Shown: positions 24,901 through 33,879, counted from the first letter of the stretch. The stretch: 64,000 nt of DNA from Limnomonas spitsbergensis (GCA_037349105.1 JAYJMM010000090.1:1662001-1726000); one strand, 5' to 3'. Numbers and translations: made by a program. The notes: generated by a model from the letters alone, not told the origin.

Positions 24901-26932
24901 CATCATGCATTCCCCCATGCATGCATCACGCGTCATGCATTCCCCATGCATGCATCACGCGTCATGCATTCCACATGCATGCATCACGAATGCATTCCCC
25001 ATGCATGCATCACGCGTCATGCATTCCCCATGCCGGCATCAAGCGTCATGCATTCCCCATGCATGCATCACGCATCATGCATTCCCCCATGCATGCATCA
25101 TGCGTCATGCATTCCCCCATGCATGCATCATGCATATCATATATTCCTCCATGCTGGCATCACGCGTCATGCATTCCCCCATGCATGCATCATGCATATC
25201 ATATATTCATCCATGCATGCATCATGCGTCATGCATTCCCCCATGCCGGCCTCGTGCATTCCCCCATGCCGGCATCATGCGTTATGCATCCCCCCATGCC
25301 GGCATCATGCGTCATCCATTCCCCCATGCTGGCATCATGCGTCATGCATTCCCCCATGCCGGCATCATGAGTCGTGCATCCCCCCATGCCGGCATCATGC
25401 ATCATGCATCCCCCCATGCTGGCATCATGCGTCATGCATTCCCCCATGCCGGCATCATGCGTCATGCATTCCCCCATGCCGGCATCACGCGTCATGCATT
25501 CCCCCATGCCGGCATCATGCGTCATGCATTCCCCCATGCCGGCATCATGCGTCATGCATTCCCCCAAGCCGGCATCACGCGTCATGCATTCCCCCATGCC
25601 GGCATCATGCGTCATGCATTCCTCAATGACAGCATCATGCGTCATGCATTCCCCCATGCCGGCATCATGCTTCATGCATTCCCCCATGCCGGCATCATGA
25701 GTCATGCATTCCCCCATGCCGGCATCATGCGTCATGCATTCCCCCATGCCGGCATCATGCGTCATGCATTCCCCCATGCCGGCATCATGAGTCATGCATT
25801 CCCCCATGCCGGCATCATGCGTCATGCATTCCTCAATGACAGCACCATGCGTTCCCCAATGCTGACATCATGCATTCCTCAATGACAGCACCATGCATTC
25901 CCCATTGCTGATATCATGCATTCCTCAACGACAGAACCATGCGTTCCCCAATGCTGACATCATGCATACGCAGCGGCTTACCGGGTGGTTGGTCGGCGTC
26001 AAGGAGTCAAAGCTGACTGGCCGGCTGCTGGTGGGTGGCATGCTGCGCCCGCCTCTCAGTGAATCGTCCTTGGGGCTCATTGAAGCATGTAGCTGCTGCT
26101 GCCCGCTGGTTGACCGTTCGTATGCGCCCAGCATGGCGCCCCCGCAGTCCAAGCATGCGAGGAACGCGGGGTGGCAGAGAGAGAGGGTGTCGCGGTGCAG
26201 CGAGAACGCGGCGCCGAGGCTCTGATGATGGCGGCCGCTGGAGGAGAAGGCGGTGAGGGAAGCCCATGATAGGTTCAGCCGGGCGCAGAGCAGTGCCATG
26301 GACTTGGGGATGACCGACTTCTTGTTCTTGGCGTCGGAGAGCGCGTTGAGCTCCTCGAGGAGCGGGATGATGAAGGTGAGGTACGCGTCGTGCGTGGCCT
26401 CAGGACTGGGAGGTGCGGTTGAGTCGGTCGAGAGTGGGTCACTCGGAACGCTCACTCGGTACCCAACCGCTGGAGTGGCTGGGAGGGTGGGGAGGGGCAC
26501 GGGAGGGCAGGCTGCTGCTTCTGCTGCTGCCGCAGCTGCTATTTCCGCGTGAGGTTGCGTATTGGATAGCCTGTGCACTTCCTCCTCTTTGCCATCCGCT
26601 GTCGTGCGCTGTGGGTTTATTTGCTGCGAGGTAGGAGTGTCCTGATCTTGGCCTCGGGGGAACGGGTCGCTGGTTCGGTTCTTCCCGCCGATACTGGTCC
26701 AGGGCAAGCTAGAGGAGTTGTACGCCAGGAAGGAGAACTGACGTGAGGAGGTGCCAGCTGAGTTGCGAAGCGGTAATGTGCTCGACAGCGTGGGCTTTGC
26801 GGATACGAATGATGCGATGGAAGAGTGCTCTGGTGAAGCGTGTTCTGCGTCATCTGCATGAGTTGGGATACTAGAAGTCCTGGCTGCCTGCTCTTGACTG
26901 CCCTTGAAGCAGGCGCACAAGGCAGAAACCAT
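3941..26932 (-). CDS. GAF-domain protein kinase-like protein, probable pseudokinase (multi-exon)
   Basis: A large GAF plus kinase-like protein (~1,700 aa) of a family expanded in volvocine algae. Exons read from the sequence (minus): 25982-26932, 24422-24576, 22158-23208, 20593-20796, 19666-19825, 18410-18993, 17943-18131, an unresolved part, 15834-15990, 13580-13723, 12068-12153, ~11890-11975, 11480-11580, 10240-10637, 8678-8848, 6326-6451, 5545-5755, 3941-4389. The start MVSALCACFKGS is Cys-rich and could be lipidated. GAF-like segments lie in exons 1-5 (for example HALRSILSIPVHGPEGALLG). A coiled-coil-like REKREVERQLRKLEQ follows. Kinase signs: RASLK (beta-3 Lys), HPNLMRIL, LLHGELRPDNVLL, IKLKDAAL, PYLPPEVLLG, TDAYAFGVMMWELYTG and KQRPTF. 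HGE replaces HRD and DAA replaces DFG, so catalysis is doubtful. Phases close for exons 1-7 and again from 11480 to the stop. The joins at 16-17.9 kb and at 11.6-11.9 kb are unresolved. Introns are full of minisatellites. Confidence 0.85.
4390..5544 (-). other. Last intron of the kinase gene
   Basis: The donor follows GAGCTGTACACAG at 5545 and the acceptor TTTTGCAG ends at 4390. The intron holds a diverged copy of the upstream exon's 3' end at about 5400-5445 (plus-strand words GCTCCCCACATCATCATGC and GGCGTCTGTGCTG), matching the genuine exon at 5550-5600. Repeats of CACACTTGACCGTTCATAC-type sequence lie at 5320-5510. No other gene is seen. Confidence 0.55.
6452..8310. repeat. 39-bp satellite (~47 units) in a kinase intron
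   Basis: The unit is ATAAACCCTAACATTATGTA followed by AAAGACAAGCAGTGGATAC, with ATTAGGC and one-base length variants. It occupies about 1.86 kb of the intron between exons 8678-8848 and 6326-6451. Read on the gene strand, every unit contains CCTAATGTTAG or a close variant followed by GG, which is the same sequence as the actual acceptor of exon 6326-6451. The array starts exactly at that acceptor. Units are nearly identical and have no unique spacers, so it is not CRISPR-like. Confidence 0.9.
8849..9850. repeat. 107-bp tandem array carrying copies of the catalytic-loop exon 5' end
   Basis: CTGCACCGCAGAGGCAACCT recurs at 8938, 9045, 9152, 9259, 9366, 9473, 9580 and 9686, a period of 107 bp (106 once). 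A degenerate last copy is at 9838. Each unit contains the gene-strand acceptor CCCGCAG and the first codons of the exon at 8678-8848 (VASAVQ, then LxxRAR-type sequence instead of LHQAG). The rest of each unit is intron. The genuine exon begins at 8848. Confidence 0.85.
9851..10239. other. Intron with degenerate MITE remnant and exon-end copy
   Basis: From 9842 to about 10130 the sequence resembles the hAT-like MITE at 61122-61313 in opposite orientation: GGGCGGCCACCAGTAG, CTGGGACCAAACCTTGAC and GGCCGTGATGTAGCTGA. No clear terminal repeat or target duplication remains. At 10155-10178, CCCTCACCTGCGTCAGG is a copy of the 3' end and donor of exon 10240-10637. Confidence 0.5.
10638..11479. repeat. 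Kinase intron with CCACCCCTT microsatellite
   Basis: The stretch lies between exons 11480-11580 and 10240-10637. At 11030-11165 the plus strand is a run of CACCCCTCCACCCCTTCA-type units (pyrimidine-only microsatellite). At about 11385-11450 there is a copy of the 3' end of exon 11480-11580 (GTCCAGGTCAGCATC, CCCAGTGCTGCC). No other gene is seen. Confidence 0.6.
11890..12153 (-). other. Two coding-like exons of unknown fold within the kinase locus
   Basis: Exon A (12153 to 12068) starts after CCCCATGCAG and reads DHTEGMFRNQDAFATG, then CLTGIPPKRGKYR, ending AG before GTGAGG. Exon B (11975 to about 11890) starts G-AAG and reads KHVEKVSNPLHTRICFSD, then YPFIFRIFGL, before a possible donor GTGTGC. 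The phases of A and B fit each other, and A fits the preceding kinase exon (13580, phase 0). B does not fit the following exon (11580), which needs two carried-over bases. I do not recognise the sequence. It could be an insert between kinase strands beta-4 and beta-5 or part of something else. Copies of exon A's 5' end lie upstream at 12255-12290 (reading HTEGMLRSQK) and near 12370. Confidence 0.5.
12270..12910. repeat. GCATGG-rich simple repeat
   Basis: A degenerate array built from GCATGGTGTGCATGG- and GGCCTGCATGGCTTGCATG-type words fills this part of the kinase intron. It is perfect at 12293-12340 (GTGCATGGTGTGCATGGTGT) and looser afterwards. The frames open on both strands here are low-complexity artefacts. 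Confidence 0.75.
13730..14335. repeat. G-rich minisatellite in a kinase intron
   Basis: Units of roughly 85-90 bp contain GAGGAGGGGACACAAGAAGA, CCAACCAGAGAGTGAGGTGA and AAAGACGAGGGTGGGGG. They are repeated about five times between 13860 and 14220 with poly-G runs of variable length, flanked by looser G-rich sequence. On the gene strand this is a long C/T-rich tract upstream of the acceptor of exon 13580-13723. Confidence 0.75.
14839..14919 (+). mobile_element. Short dispersed element with hairpin (kinase intron)
   Basis: GATGTGGCTTCTGCCCAGTC, TGCGCTGTTTCCTTAACTCT, CACGCCCCTCACGGGGCGCA, then GCTTCCTTTCTTTCTTTCTT. Shares its whole length, inverted, with 45676-45760. The hairpin GCCCCTCACGGGGC is preserved with base changes on both arms, and the oligo-pyrimidine tail TTTCTTTCTTTC could mark a retroposed end. 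Confidence 0.6.
15115..15190 (-). pseudogene. tRNA-Pro(UGG)-like pseudogene
   Basis: On the minus strand the stretch contains ATGATTCTCGCTTTGGGTGC, the anticodon arm typical of plant-type tRNA-Pro with anticodon TGG in the loop TTTGGGT. It continues through GTGGGTCTGATTCCCGC (T-arm) to AGTCCCCC (3' acceptor side). Faults: the anticodon stem has a mismatch (GCAAG for GCGAG), the T-loop reads TCTGATT instead of TTCGATT, the D-arm region is a duplication (ATAGTGGCATAGTGGCATG), and the 5' acceptor strand does not pair. It is probably dead, or the head of a tRNA-derived SINE. Confidence 0.65.
16120..16830. repeat. Diverged tandem repeats in a kinase intron, possibly spanning a missed exon
   Basis: GTTTTGAAAAGCATTG-type words followed by CTTCGGTGGATGCCGACGC recur near 16130 (weak), 16250, 16508, 16632 and 16757. 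They are separated by ACACCAAAACACCC and CCAGCCTGGC words, with unit size about 120-130 bp. The last unit (16757-16860) continues into a cleaner open stretch on the minus strand (AATWKSGGKSRRCSIEEG), which might be a real exon. Its phase does not match the flanking exons, so I leave it unassigned. Confidence 0.5.
16363..16468. mobile_element. Short hAT-like MITE
   Basis: The right end is AAGAAACACTG followed by CCCCCCCT. The left end is GAGGGCTTCTTTTTCG preceded by GCCCCCCT. The 8-bp flanks agree at 7 of 8 positions. The terminal sequences are inverted relative to each other (CTTCTTTTTCG..GCTACA against TGTAGCCGAAAAAAG). Its right end and internal GGCGGCCGCTGGGCGGCC resemble the better preserved element at 61122-61313. 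It encodes no protein, so movement would need a transposase from elsewhere. Confidence 0.6.
16990..17560. other. Kinase intron/exon stretch with unresolved exon
   Basis: On the minus strand, after CGTAACCAG near 17302, the sequence opens as NRFNIPAADDFTVGWP and continues to ~17150. Copies of its first half occur at 17425-17475 and 17500-17522 (gene strand CGTAACCAGAAACCGC, CTGATGATGTTCC). Open frame plus copies resembles the exon-border duplications elsewhere, so an exon is likely here. None of its phases joins exon 17943 (phase 0) to exon 15990 (needs two carried bases). The region 16860-17110 is a repeat of CACAGGAATTACCAGGA words. Confidence 0.4.
19826..20420. repeat. Repeats of the exon 19666-19825 acceptor border
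   Basis: The genuine border on the plus strand is CCAGATCTAGATCTGGCGGG followed by ATCTGCAGAGGGAGGAAGAG. In the upstream intron the words TAGATCTAGATCT, GATCTGCAGG or CATCTGCAGG, GGAGGGAGGAAAAGGAACAG and GTGGACAGGG recur at about 19890, 20000, 20080, 20170, 20255 and 20350. Spacing is 80-100 bp. Each copy carries an acceptor-like CTGCAG followed by part of the codons for PDLDL. Confidence 0.75.
20830..21560. repeat. Repeats of the exon 20593-20796 acceptor border
   Basis: Copies of CTCATAGAGACTGAACTCGC, then CCACCTGAGGGGGTGGAAGA, then GGGCATGTTCAA occur near 20880, 20993, 21110, 21225, 21352 and 21505. They match the first ~30 coding nt of the exon (VEGEFSLYESR) plus its acceptor. Each is followed by CATCAGTTGGGGTACACGCT and CAAACACAAGTTTGGGTG. 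Spacing is about 110-150 bp. Several copies keep the frame EGEFSLYESR. Confidence 0.85.
21630..21805. repeat. 46-bp tandem repeat
   Basis: Four near-identical units contain GAGGGGTGGTAGCTGAGGGT and TGAGGTGTGAACAATTGCC, in the same intron as the preceding array. No coding or RNA feature is apparent. Confidence 0.85.
23209..24421. other. Intron of the kinase gene
   Basis: The intron lies between exons 24422-24576 and 22158-23208; the boundaries are donor GTGAGC and acceptor GTGTGCAG. It is AT-richer than the exons (for example TATATATGGTACTATTACAT near 23280) with scattered AGGGTTTAGGG words at 24070-24420. Nothing else is recognised. Confidence 0.55.
24690..25970. repeat. 30-bp satellite (~40 units) in the first kinase intron
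   Basis: The unit is CCCCCATGCCGGCATCATGC followed by GTCATGCATT. It is most regular at 25230-25830 and looser at both ends (CCCCATGCATGCATCACGCG variants to the left, TTCCTCAATGACAGCACCAT to the right). Units are rich in palindromic words (GCCGGC, GCATGC, ATGCAT). Because 30 is a multiple of 3 and the unit lacks stops, long frames stay open on both strands; these are not genes. Confidence 0.92.
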
Positions 26933-27420
26933 GACGTCAACTATACAGCCTCAAGAGTCAATTACTAGCGCTGGTTGATATGCATAGACATAATAATGCG
27001 TGCAGGCATGTGCCAAGCGTGAAGGACTTAACGGTTGGCCGGCATGATTGCAAGAGTTTGCATGAACGCCCCCCCCACCGAGTAATCTACGACGGACGCG
27101 TTGGGCTCCACACTTGTGTGCGGTTAGTGAGAGTCCACACTGCATTCGCGTGGATCCTTAGAACCTCGAGCCGCTTACGGCCCCCGGCATTCCCTTCGAA
27201 CATCTTCTTACACCTGCCATATATTATACACCACGACAAACAACGTCTCTTATCAATTTATACACATCGATTTCCATTGTGGTAAGGATCACTTGCGCCT
27301 GCAATCCATTTGTCGATAAAGGGACCGCTACCACCCGCCGGGCTCACATTCTCCGATACCCGTCTGGCTGGTTTCGTTCGTAGCTGCCAAGTGCACCTGT
27401 TTTTATCCCGTCAGTTCATA
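26933..27420. promoter_or_regulatory. Divergent promoter region between the kinase gene and PACRG
   Basis: 488 bp separate the kinase start codon (minus, 26932) from the PACRG start codon (plus, 27421). The spacer must hold both 5' UTRs and promoters. I see no confident TATA box or named element. Expression coupling of a ciliary gene with the kinase is possible but is inference only. Confidence 0.5.
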
Positions 27421-29659
27421 ATGGCAAACCCCCTAAGCACCGATGTGGCAGGCACGCTATTCACCAGCTCCTACCGAAATGTCAAGCTTGCCGGGAAAGC
27501 ACCCGCGGCAACCGACCTCCGGGGCACAGGCAGCGTAAGTTGAATCACATTAAAAGGCAGGTCTTGAGTTTGGATATGAACAGTTTGCGGGCGTGACGTA
27601 TGTCAGACATGTGCGCAAACGCCCCCCTACCGCATTTCTCCATGCGACTATTGATCTCCGTCCTGATCACATGCATTCATGCCCGTCCTCTTCATCCTTC
27701 TGCTTCTTCTCCCCCTGCTCATCGCACTCCTCCTGTCGCCCATGCAACTCGCAGTGCTTCGACACCACTCAGCTCAGCATCGAGCGGGCGGGCGGGCACA
27801 AACGGATGGCCGTCCCCAAAGACGAGCTCCCAGTCTGGTCGAAGTCTACACTCTCATACAGGTGATGCATCAAACCTAACGATTCAAAAGTCACAGAGCT
27901 AACCTTGCTTCATCCGACCGGGCGAAGATATCGAATTCAGTCCTGCCCCACCCCGCCCCGCCCCAGCTGACGCATCACCCCATGCGTGCTCCGCCCAGGC
28001 TGCCCGCGGACAAGCCAGACCCGCAAGGCTACATGAGAAAGGGCGACGGCACGCTGATCAAGACGAAGCGCCTCGACGGGGACGCAGAGCTCAAGCCCTC
28101 CCCGCCCAAGGCCGGCGCCTACAAGCGACGCCTCAACCCGCCCAACTCGGCTTTCCGCCGATTTTATGAACGCGGTGACCTGCCCATCGCGGTTGATCAC
28201 AGAGGGACGAAGAATGTGATCGCATGGAAGGTGCGCATCAGGAATGGGGGAAGCCAGGGGGGACTATACACATGGGAGGGTGGCATGCCTGCACCATGGT
28301 CCTGGCTGTGCATGGTAGCTGGAATTGAGCTTAGTCATTCCCTACCAGTCCCCGCGGCCGAGCATCCAGCAAGGCCCAGCAGGTATGCACTGTTATAAGC
28401 ATGGGAGGGTGGCAGGGGGGCGAGCAGTGTGGACGTGTGGAAGTAAGGTGCATGACTGAGACACGGAGAGGGGCGGGTACGGGGGGAGCATCTGTGAGGG
28501 TGGGAGGTGTGACGAACAATATCACTGCATATAATGCGTATCCGTGAGGAGTGGAGGGGGGTGGGTAAGGATACCGGGTGGGGGGGGGGGGGAGTTAGTT
28601 GAAAGGTGTGGAAGGGTGGAAGATGCACGTGGGGAGTTGGAAGAGGAGGTGGGTGGAGTGTATGCCTGATAGGGTGGAAGGGGAGGGGGGAATTGGAGGA
28701 GTGTGCTTATTTATACAGGCTGTGTGGTGTGAGCCATGCACTATTAGTATGAGCCATGCACTATAACACTATTAGTATGAGCCATGCCATGTTCTGCCGG
28801 TAAGAGTAATTTATCACACTTATGGTGGTGCATGGCTTGCAGGCCATGGTGGGCCATGCATGCATATGCATGCATGCATGGGAGAGGCATTGTTGGTGAC
28901 TGCCATGCACCTAAGAAGGCTAAGAGGAAAGCATGTGCATCATGCTAGCATACTGTTGCCGCCCTCGGCCTGAGTTCAAGTTCACAATTATGTTCAGGCC
29001 TGTATGCGACGCGCCTACAACCAGACCTACCCCAGTTGCGCATTGAGAAGGGACTTCCTTAGGCCGCCACCGCTTGCTCATCTTCTCATGCACTCGCCAC
29101 CTGCCTGTGTAACCCTCAAATTTGAATTTGAATTTGAACCAATGCGGCTCTGCCTTGCCTTCCGTTCCCCCAGGTGGACATCGAGAAGCTGGACTACCAC
29201 CACTACCTGCCCATCTTCTTTGACGGCATCCGCGAGAACCAGGAGCCCTACCGCTTCCTGGCGGTCAAGGGTGTTGAGGACATGCTCAAGGCCGGAGGCT
29301 CCAAGATCCTGCCGGTCATCCCGCAGCTCATCATCCCGATCAAGACCGCGCTCAACACGCGCGACCAGAGCGTGATGTGCGTCACGCTGCAGCTGCTGCA
29401 GAAGCTCGTGGTGGCCGCGGACCTGGTCGGCGAGGCGCTGGTGCCGTATTACCGGCAGATCCTCCCCATCTTCAACCTGTACAAGAACTGGAACAAGAAC
29501 CTCGGCGACGGGATTGACTACGGCCAGAAGAACTACGACTGCCTCGGCGAGCTGGTAGCCGACACGCTGTCGCTGTTTGAGCAGAAGGGAGGTGACGACG
29601 CGTTCATCAACATCAAGTATATGGTACCCACGTACGAGAGTTCTGTCAATTACGCGTGA
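27421..29659 (+). CDS. PACRG: Parkin co-regulated gene protein (PACRG), ciliary inner-junction protein
   Basis: Four exons: 27421-27534, 27755-27861, 27999-28230 and 29174-29659, with phases 0, 2 and 0 at the three junctions, giving 939 nt and 312 residues. Donors are GTAAGT, GTGATG and GTGCGC; acceptors are CTCGCAG, CGCCCAG and CCCCCAG. The C-terminal two thirds is unmistakable [23 protein letters not shown], then [60 protein letters not shown] and [20 protein letters not shown] is an alpha-helical repeat protein that binds tubulin with FAP20 at the inner junction of axonemal doublet microtubules, so this organism is expected to build cilia. The N-terminal ~110 residues are family-variable. 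Intron 3 (943 nt) carries GCATGC-rich and G-rich simple sequence. No frameshift or missing block is seen. Confidence 0.97.
28231..29173. other. PACRG intron 3
   Basis: 943 nt between donor GTGCGC and acceptor CCCCCAG. A ~66-bp segment at 28315-28383 (GTAGCTGGAATTGAGCTTAG through GGCCCAGCAG) is repeated at about 80% identity just after the PACRG stop codon at 29702-29772. The middle is G-rich (28400-28700) and then ATGCATGC-rich (28850-28880). No nested gene is seen. Confidence 0.6.
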
Positions 29660-29808
29660 TTGGAGCTGGTGTATGAGGGTTTAGAGTTTAGGGCTGGGAT
29701 GAGTAGCTGGAATTGAGCTTGCTGATCCCCTACCAGCCCCCTACGCGGCCGAGTGTTGAGCTGGGCCTAGCAGAAGTTGTTTTGCTTGCACTTTACAAAG
29801 TCCTCCCG

Positions 29809-30600
29809 CACTGGGTTCATAGCGAGAGACGAGGCGCCGCGGCAGCCAGCGCTGGGCTCACGCTTTGCTGCGGCGGCCCACACTGGGTTCGGAGCGAGAG
29901 ACGAGGCGCCGCGGCAGCCAGCGCTGGGCTCACGCTTTGCTGCGGCGGCCAGCACTGGGTTCATAGCGAGAGACGAGGCGCCGCGGCAGCCAGCGCTGGG
30001 CTCACGCTTTGCTGCGGCGGCCAGCACTGGGTTCGGAGCGAGAGACGAGGCGCCGCGGCAGCCAGCGCTGGGCTCACGCTTTGCTGCGGCGGCCCGCACT
30101 GGGTTCATAGCGAGAGACGAGGCGCCGCGGCAGCCAGCGCTGGGCTCACGCTTTGCTGCGGCGGCCAGCACTGGGTTCGGAGCGAGAGACGAGGCGCCGC
30201 GGCAGCCAGCGCTGGGCTCACGCTTTGCTGCGGCGGCCCGCACTGGGTTCATAGCGAGAGACAAGGCGCCGCGGCAGCCAGCGCTGGGCTCACGCTTTGC
30301 TGCGGCGGCCAGCACTGGGTTCATAGCGAGAGACGAGGCGCCGCGGCAGCCAGCGCTGGGCTCACGCTTTGCTGCGGCGGCCCGCACTGGGTTCATAGCG
30401 AGAGATGAGGCGCCGCGGCAGCCAGCGCTGGGCTCACGCTTTGCTGCGACGGCCCGCACTGGGTTCATAGCGAGAGACGAGGCGCCGCGGCAGCCAGCGC
30501 TGGGCTCACGCTTTGCTGCGGCGGCCAGCACTGGGTTCATAGCGAGAGACGAGGCGCCGCGGCAGCCAGCGCTGGGCTCACGCTTTGCTGCGGCGGCGCG
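29809..30600. repeat. Exact 11 x 72-bp satellite array
   Basis: The unit starts CACTGGGTTCATAGCGAGAG and contains GGCGCCGCGGCAGCCAGCGC and TGGGCTCACGCTTTGCTGCG. Eleven units fill 792 bp exactly. Variant positions (TTCATA/TTCGGA, GGCCAG/GGCCCG/GGCCCA) partly alternate between neighbouring units. The unit length is a multiple of three, so frames stay open on both strands for ~280-320 codons. There is no start context, splice signal or known domain. The array begins 150 bp after the PACRG stop codon. Confidence 0.95.
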
Positions 30601-33000
30601 GCGGCCAACGCTAGGTCCATTACAATAGGCCCGATTGTAGCTGGAATGTAGCTGGGTCACGAAAAAGAAACACCGGCATGAATGCATGGACCTGAAATGT
30701 GCGGACCAAGGCTTGCATGCCTTCCCATGCTGTAGCACCCCTCAGCCCCAGCCCTGCACTGTTATTCTATTAAAAGAACGCTTAGTCGGCGAGCTGAAGA
30801 CTGACAGACTGGATTTCATTTTCAACCCCAATGATTTTTTGACGGCCAATACGCATTTGAGCAGAGCTGGTGGCAAGGGCCTTGTTGGTTCCCTGCTGCT
30901 TAATCGAAGATTTTGCAAGACTCTAACGATGACACGACCTCATTTACTAGGGGGGATGAATGCATATTTTAGGGGCTTTCCCCGCTCCCGTTTTCCTTCC
31001 TTCCTCCAAACCTGATTTTTTGACTGTGCTTGTTGGCATGTGTATTATATGATGGCAATACCGGTACCGGTTTTGTATTTTCACATTGATAAAGAACGCG
31101 CACCTCGATGTTTAATTGTGTGTGCGAGGGACAAGCACCATTGGCAGGCCACTGGGCGACCAGTGGGTCACCACTGGGCTGATTGGGACCAAACGTTGAC
31201 CAGCAAGTGGCAAAATCAGCAGTTAAAGAAAAGAAAAGAGGGGAATGAAACCGAGTGCAAGCGTGGGCGGGGAGGTGCAGAGGTCGGAGAGGTGCTGAAT
31301 GTCACAAACAATTTCCTCCGATCCTGCAACCTTGCCCTTAGCCATGAGAGGTCCCATGTTTATATCCACCAGCGTGCCGGCGGGCAGGATGGAGCTCTAA
31401 GCCTGGTGTCACCAGACCTGAATATATAAATAATAATGGGAAATAAATCACTGAATAAATAAATGCAGTTGTGTCGCTGATCTGGTGGTGGTGTATTGGT
31501 GGCGTTGCCAAACCCGAAGACATCAAAAAAATATCGGCCAATGAATAAGATGATGAAAGAATAAGGCACTGATGTTCGTGAACTGGGGTTTGTGTGACCA
31601 GAAGTGACCAAAGAAATCAGAACGCTCCATGAATTAATAAATGCACAGGATGGGCGAAGAGCTGTGGAGAGTGCAGATGAGCCTAAATGGATATATTAAA
31701 CACCGCTTACGAAATGGAACCATAGATATTTGGACAAAATAGCTCATGAGACCCAGGTTTGGGGTTTATTGACGTACAGATCTCTATGAGCCGTGATGCA
31801 TGGCCATGTACAGCACACGCCCAAGGTCCTGGGCACCGATCGTGAAATGAACCATGCTTTCTTTGATCAGAAAAAGCCAGACAACAAAACGCTGCCCAAT
31901 CTTCGTTCAGCGTTACAGTTGCTGCGTGCTGCAGATAAATCTGCCCTCGCCAGACCCGTCAAAAGGGTTTGCAGCAACAGTCCTCCTTGAACCGAGATGT
32001 GGCTGAAGTGTGGATGAAGCACTTGCCTGTCCGACGTAGCCCGGTATGCAGCTGAAGCGTAAGCAGCTGAAGCACCTCAAATGATTGAGTGGTGGTTCCT
32101 TTAGGCCTAAAGATGACCATGCATGTGATGTATCATTGGAGCGCTGTCATATCAGACGTGGCATCGTGTGCGTCAGACAGTTCCACATCAGGCTGGCAAG
32201 GGCCGATGACATTACACCTCTGGGCCAGGCTGAACAGGCTTGGCCGCATGGACGCCCGACTGCCTGGCCGGGAGTAAAAGGAACTGAAGGCAAGAGGTGA
32301 AAGAAAACGGTGTTACCATCTGGGGTGATATGTCTTCTGAGGAGCTGATGGCTCGGTACGAGCTTTGGCCCAAGGGTTTAGGGTTTAGGGATTGACCCAA
32401 GTTCCAGTTCGCTGGGGCTTGCAATTCAGGGCCTGTTTCATAGGTGCTCGAATTTCCGTCGATAGGCTCGAGGAGTCAGCCATTTCAGTTTTGCAATCTC
32501 GATTTTATGATAGCGATTTCCCGTGCCACTCGCCTGTGGGCTGTGGCCGTGTGTGAGTTGCATGCCAAGGGGGGGCGCTGTTTTTTTAATTTTTTGCTCA
32601 CTGTCCTTGTTTATTTGTTCTTGAAGCGGTTTCCAGGCCCCTTCCCCATGCATCAATGTGATGCCCCGCTGGACTGTAGGAACGTCACAACATTTCACCT
32701 CTGTCAATGGACCTCGCAGCAAGGCTTGACTGATCCACGATGTCCCAAAGGCCGTTGCTTGTGAAGCTAAATTCCAACCTCACGGAAGGCGCCTGAAATG
32801 GAGGCGCCTTGGCAGGTTCAGGACGTGCTTAAGCAAACTCAGGAAGAAAGTTAGAAAGCTCAGGGAGAATATTTTCACGTACTTCCTAAAAATACCGTGG
32901 TCGGATTTCTTGTGAGACAATAAGAATGTCTGATGAAAGTCAGGCAGCTATGTAGTAGCCAATGGAAGTGCGACTACTCCCAAGTAATGGAATCCAGGAA
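30601..33000. other. Repeat-rich spacer, no gene recognised
   Basis: Contains MITE-like fragments: GATTGTAGCTGGAATGTAGC ending AAAAAGAAACACCGG at 30636-30676, and GGCCACTGGGCGACCAGTGG with GGGACCAAACGTTGACC at 31146-31203. TGTAGCTGAA-type words lie at 31995-32075. A segment at 32210-32275 (TTACACCTCTGGGCCAGGCT, GCCCGACTGCC) recurs near 54210. No exon or known domain is visible. Confidence 0.5.
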
Positions 33001-33049
33001 ACATAGAAAGTAACAATTAGCACACCAACACGCGCAGTGTAGACACGCG

Positions 33050-33260
33050 TCAGAAAAGCTGAACTGTAGCTGAAGTGTTGCCAAACCGTAGCTGAGGTGT
33101 TGCTGAACTGTAGCTGAGATGTTGCCGAACCGTACCTGAGGTTTTGCCGAACTGTAGCTGAGGTGTTGCTGGACTGTAGCTGAGGTGTTGTTGGGCGGTG
33201 GCTTGAATGCTGCTGGACTGTAGCTGAAGTGTTGCTTAACTGTAGCTGAAGTTTCCTAAT
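33050..33260. repeat. ~24-bp tandem repeat of the TGTAGCTGAA word
   Basis: About nine imperfect units of the form GAACTGTAGCTGAGGTGTTGC (up to 24 nt with variants). TGTAGCTGAA is also the subterminal word of the MITE family in this window, so the array may have grown from an element end. Confidence 0.75.
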
Positions 33261-33879
33261 ATATGCTGGCATGGGAAGGTAATGTATGGCATCGCGGTGC
33301 CGTCGATCATTATAGCGCGCTACACCAGATTGGCACGCGACATGACCCTGAGGCCATAAAAACAGGACGCCTTGGAGACCAAACCTGATGACTTGAGTTG
33401 GGATCTCACGATTTTTACAGTCCAACGGAGAATGGCAAATGATGCATGGGACATGTGCCCGCAAACCGATTCACAAGCACAAAATAATCTAGGACAGCAT
33501 TCTCCAGGGAACGAAAACACTGTGACACACTCCTCAAAAAATTATAAAGTAAATGAAACAAAGGAAGCCTGATGGGCTTGAATTGAAAACCACGCAGGAG
33601 TGCCAGCAGTGGGTCTCCCCCTCCTCTGTCAGGGTACCCCCTTGTACTTTGTACCCCCCCCCCCCTCACACACTCTTGGTCACAGCCTGGCCTACGGAAA
33701 TCTGAGCAAATCAATAAAATAAAGTGTTTGGCGTCGGGCGCATGGAGTCATTGGATGCTCCATAGCTGCTCCGCTGCGGCGCGCCGTGCAGTGCAGGCAA
33801 GAAGGCATCCCCCCCAAAGACCCAGCCGCTGTCGGCACTGAACACCTTTACAACCTACGGCTTCAGGTTATGGGTAAAG

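Noticed and set aside
24639..25885. Long His/Cys/Met-rich frames (MHHASCIPPC-like)
   Set aside because: A product of the 30-bp satellite inside a kinase intron, open on both strands.
29767..30738. 283- and 323-codon Ala/Arg-rich frames
   Set aside because: A product of the 72-bp satellite. Opposite strands are equally open and there is no gene structure.
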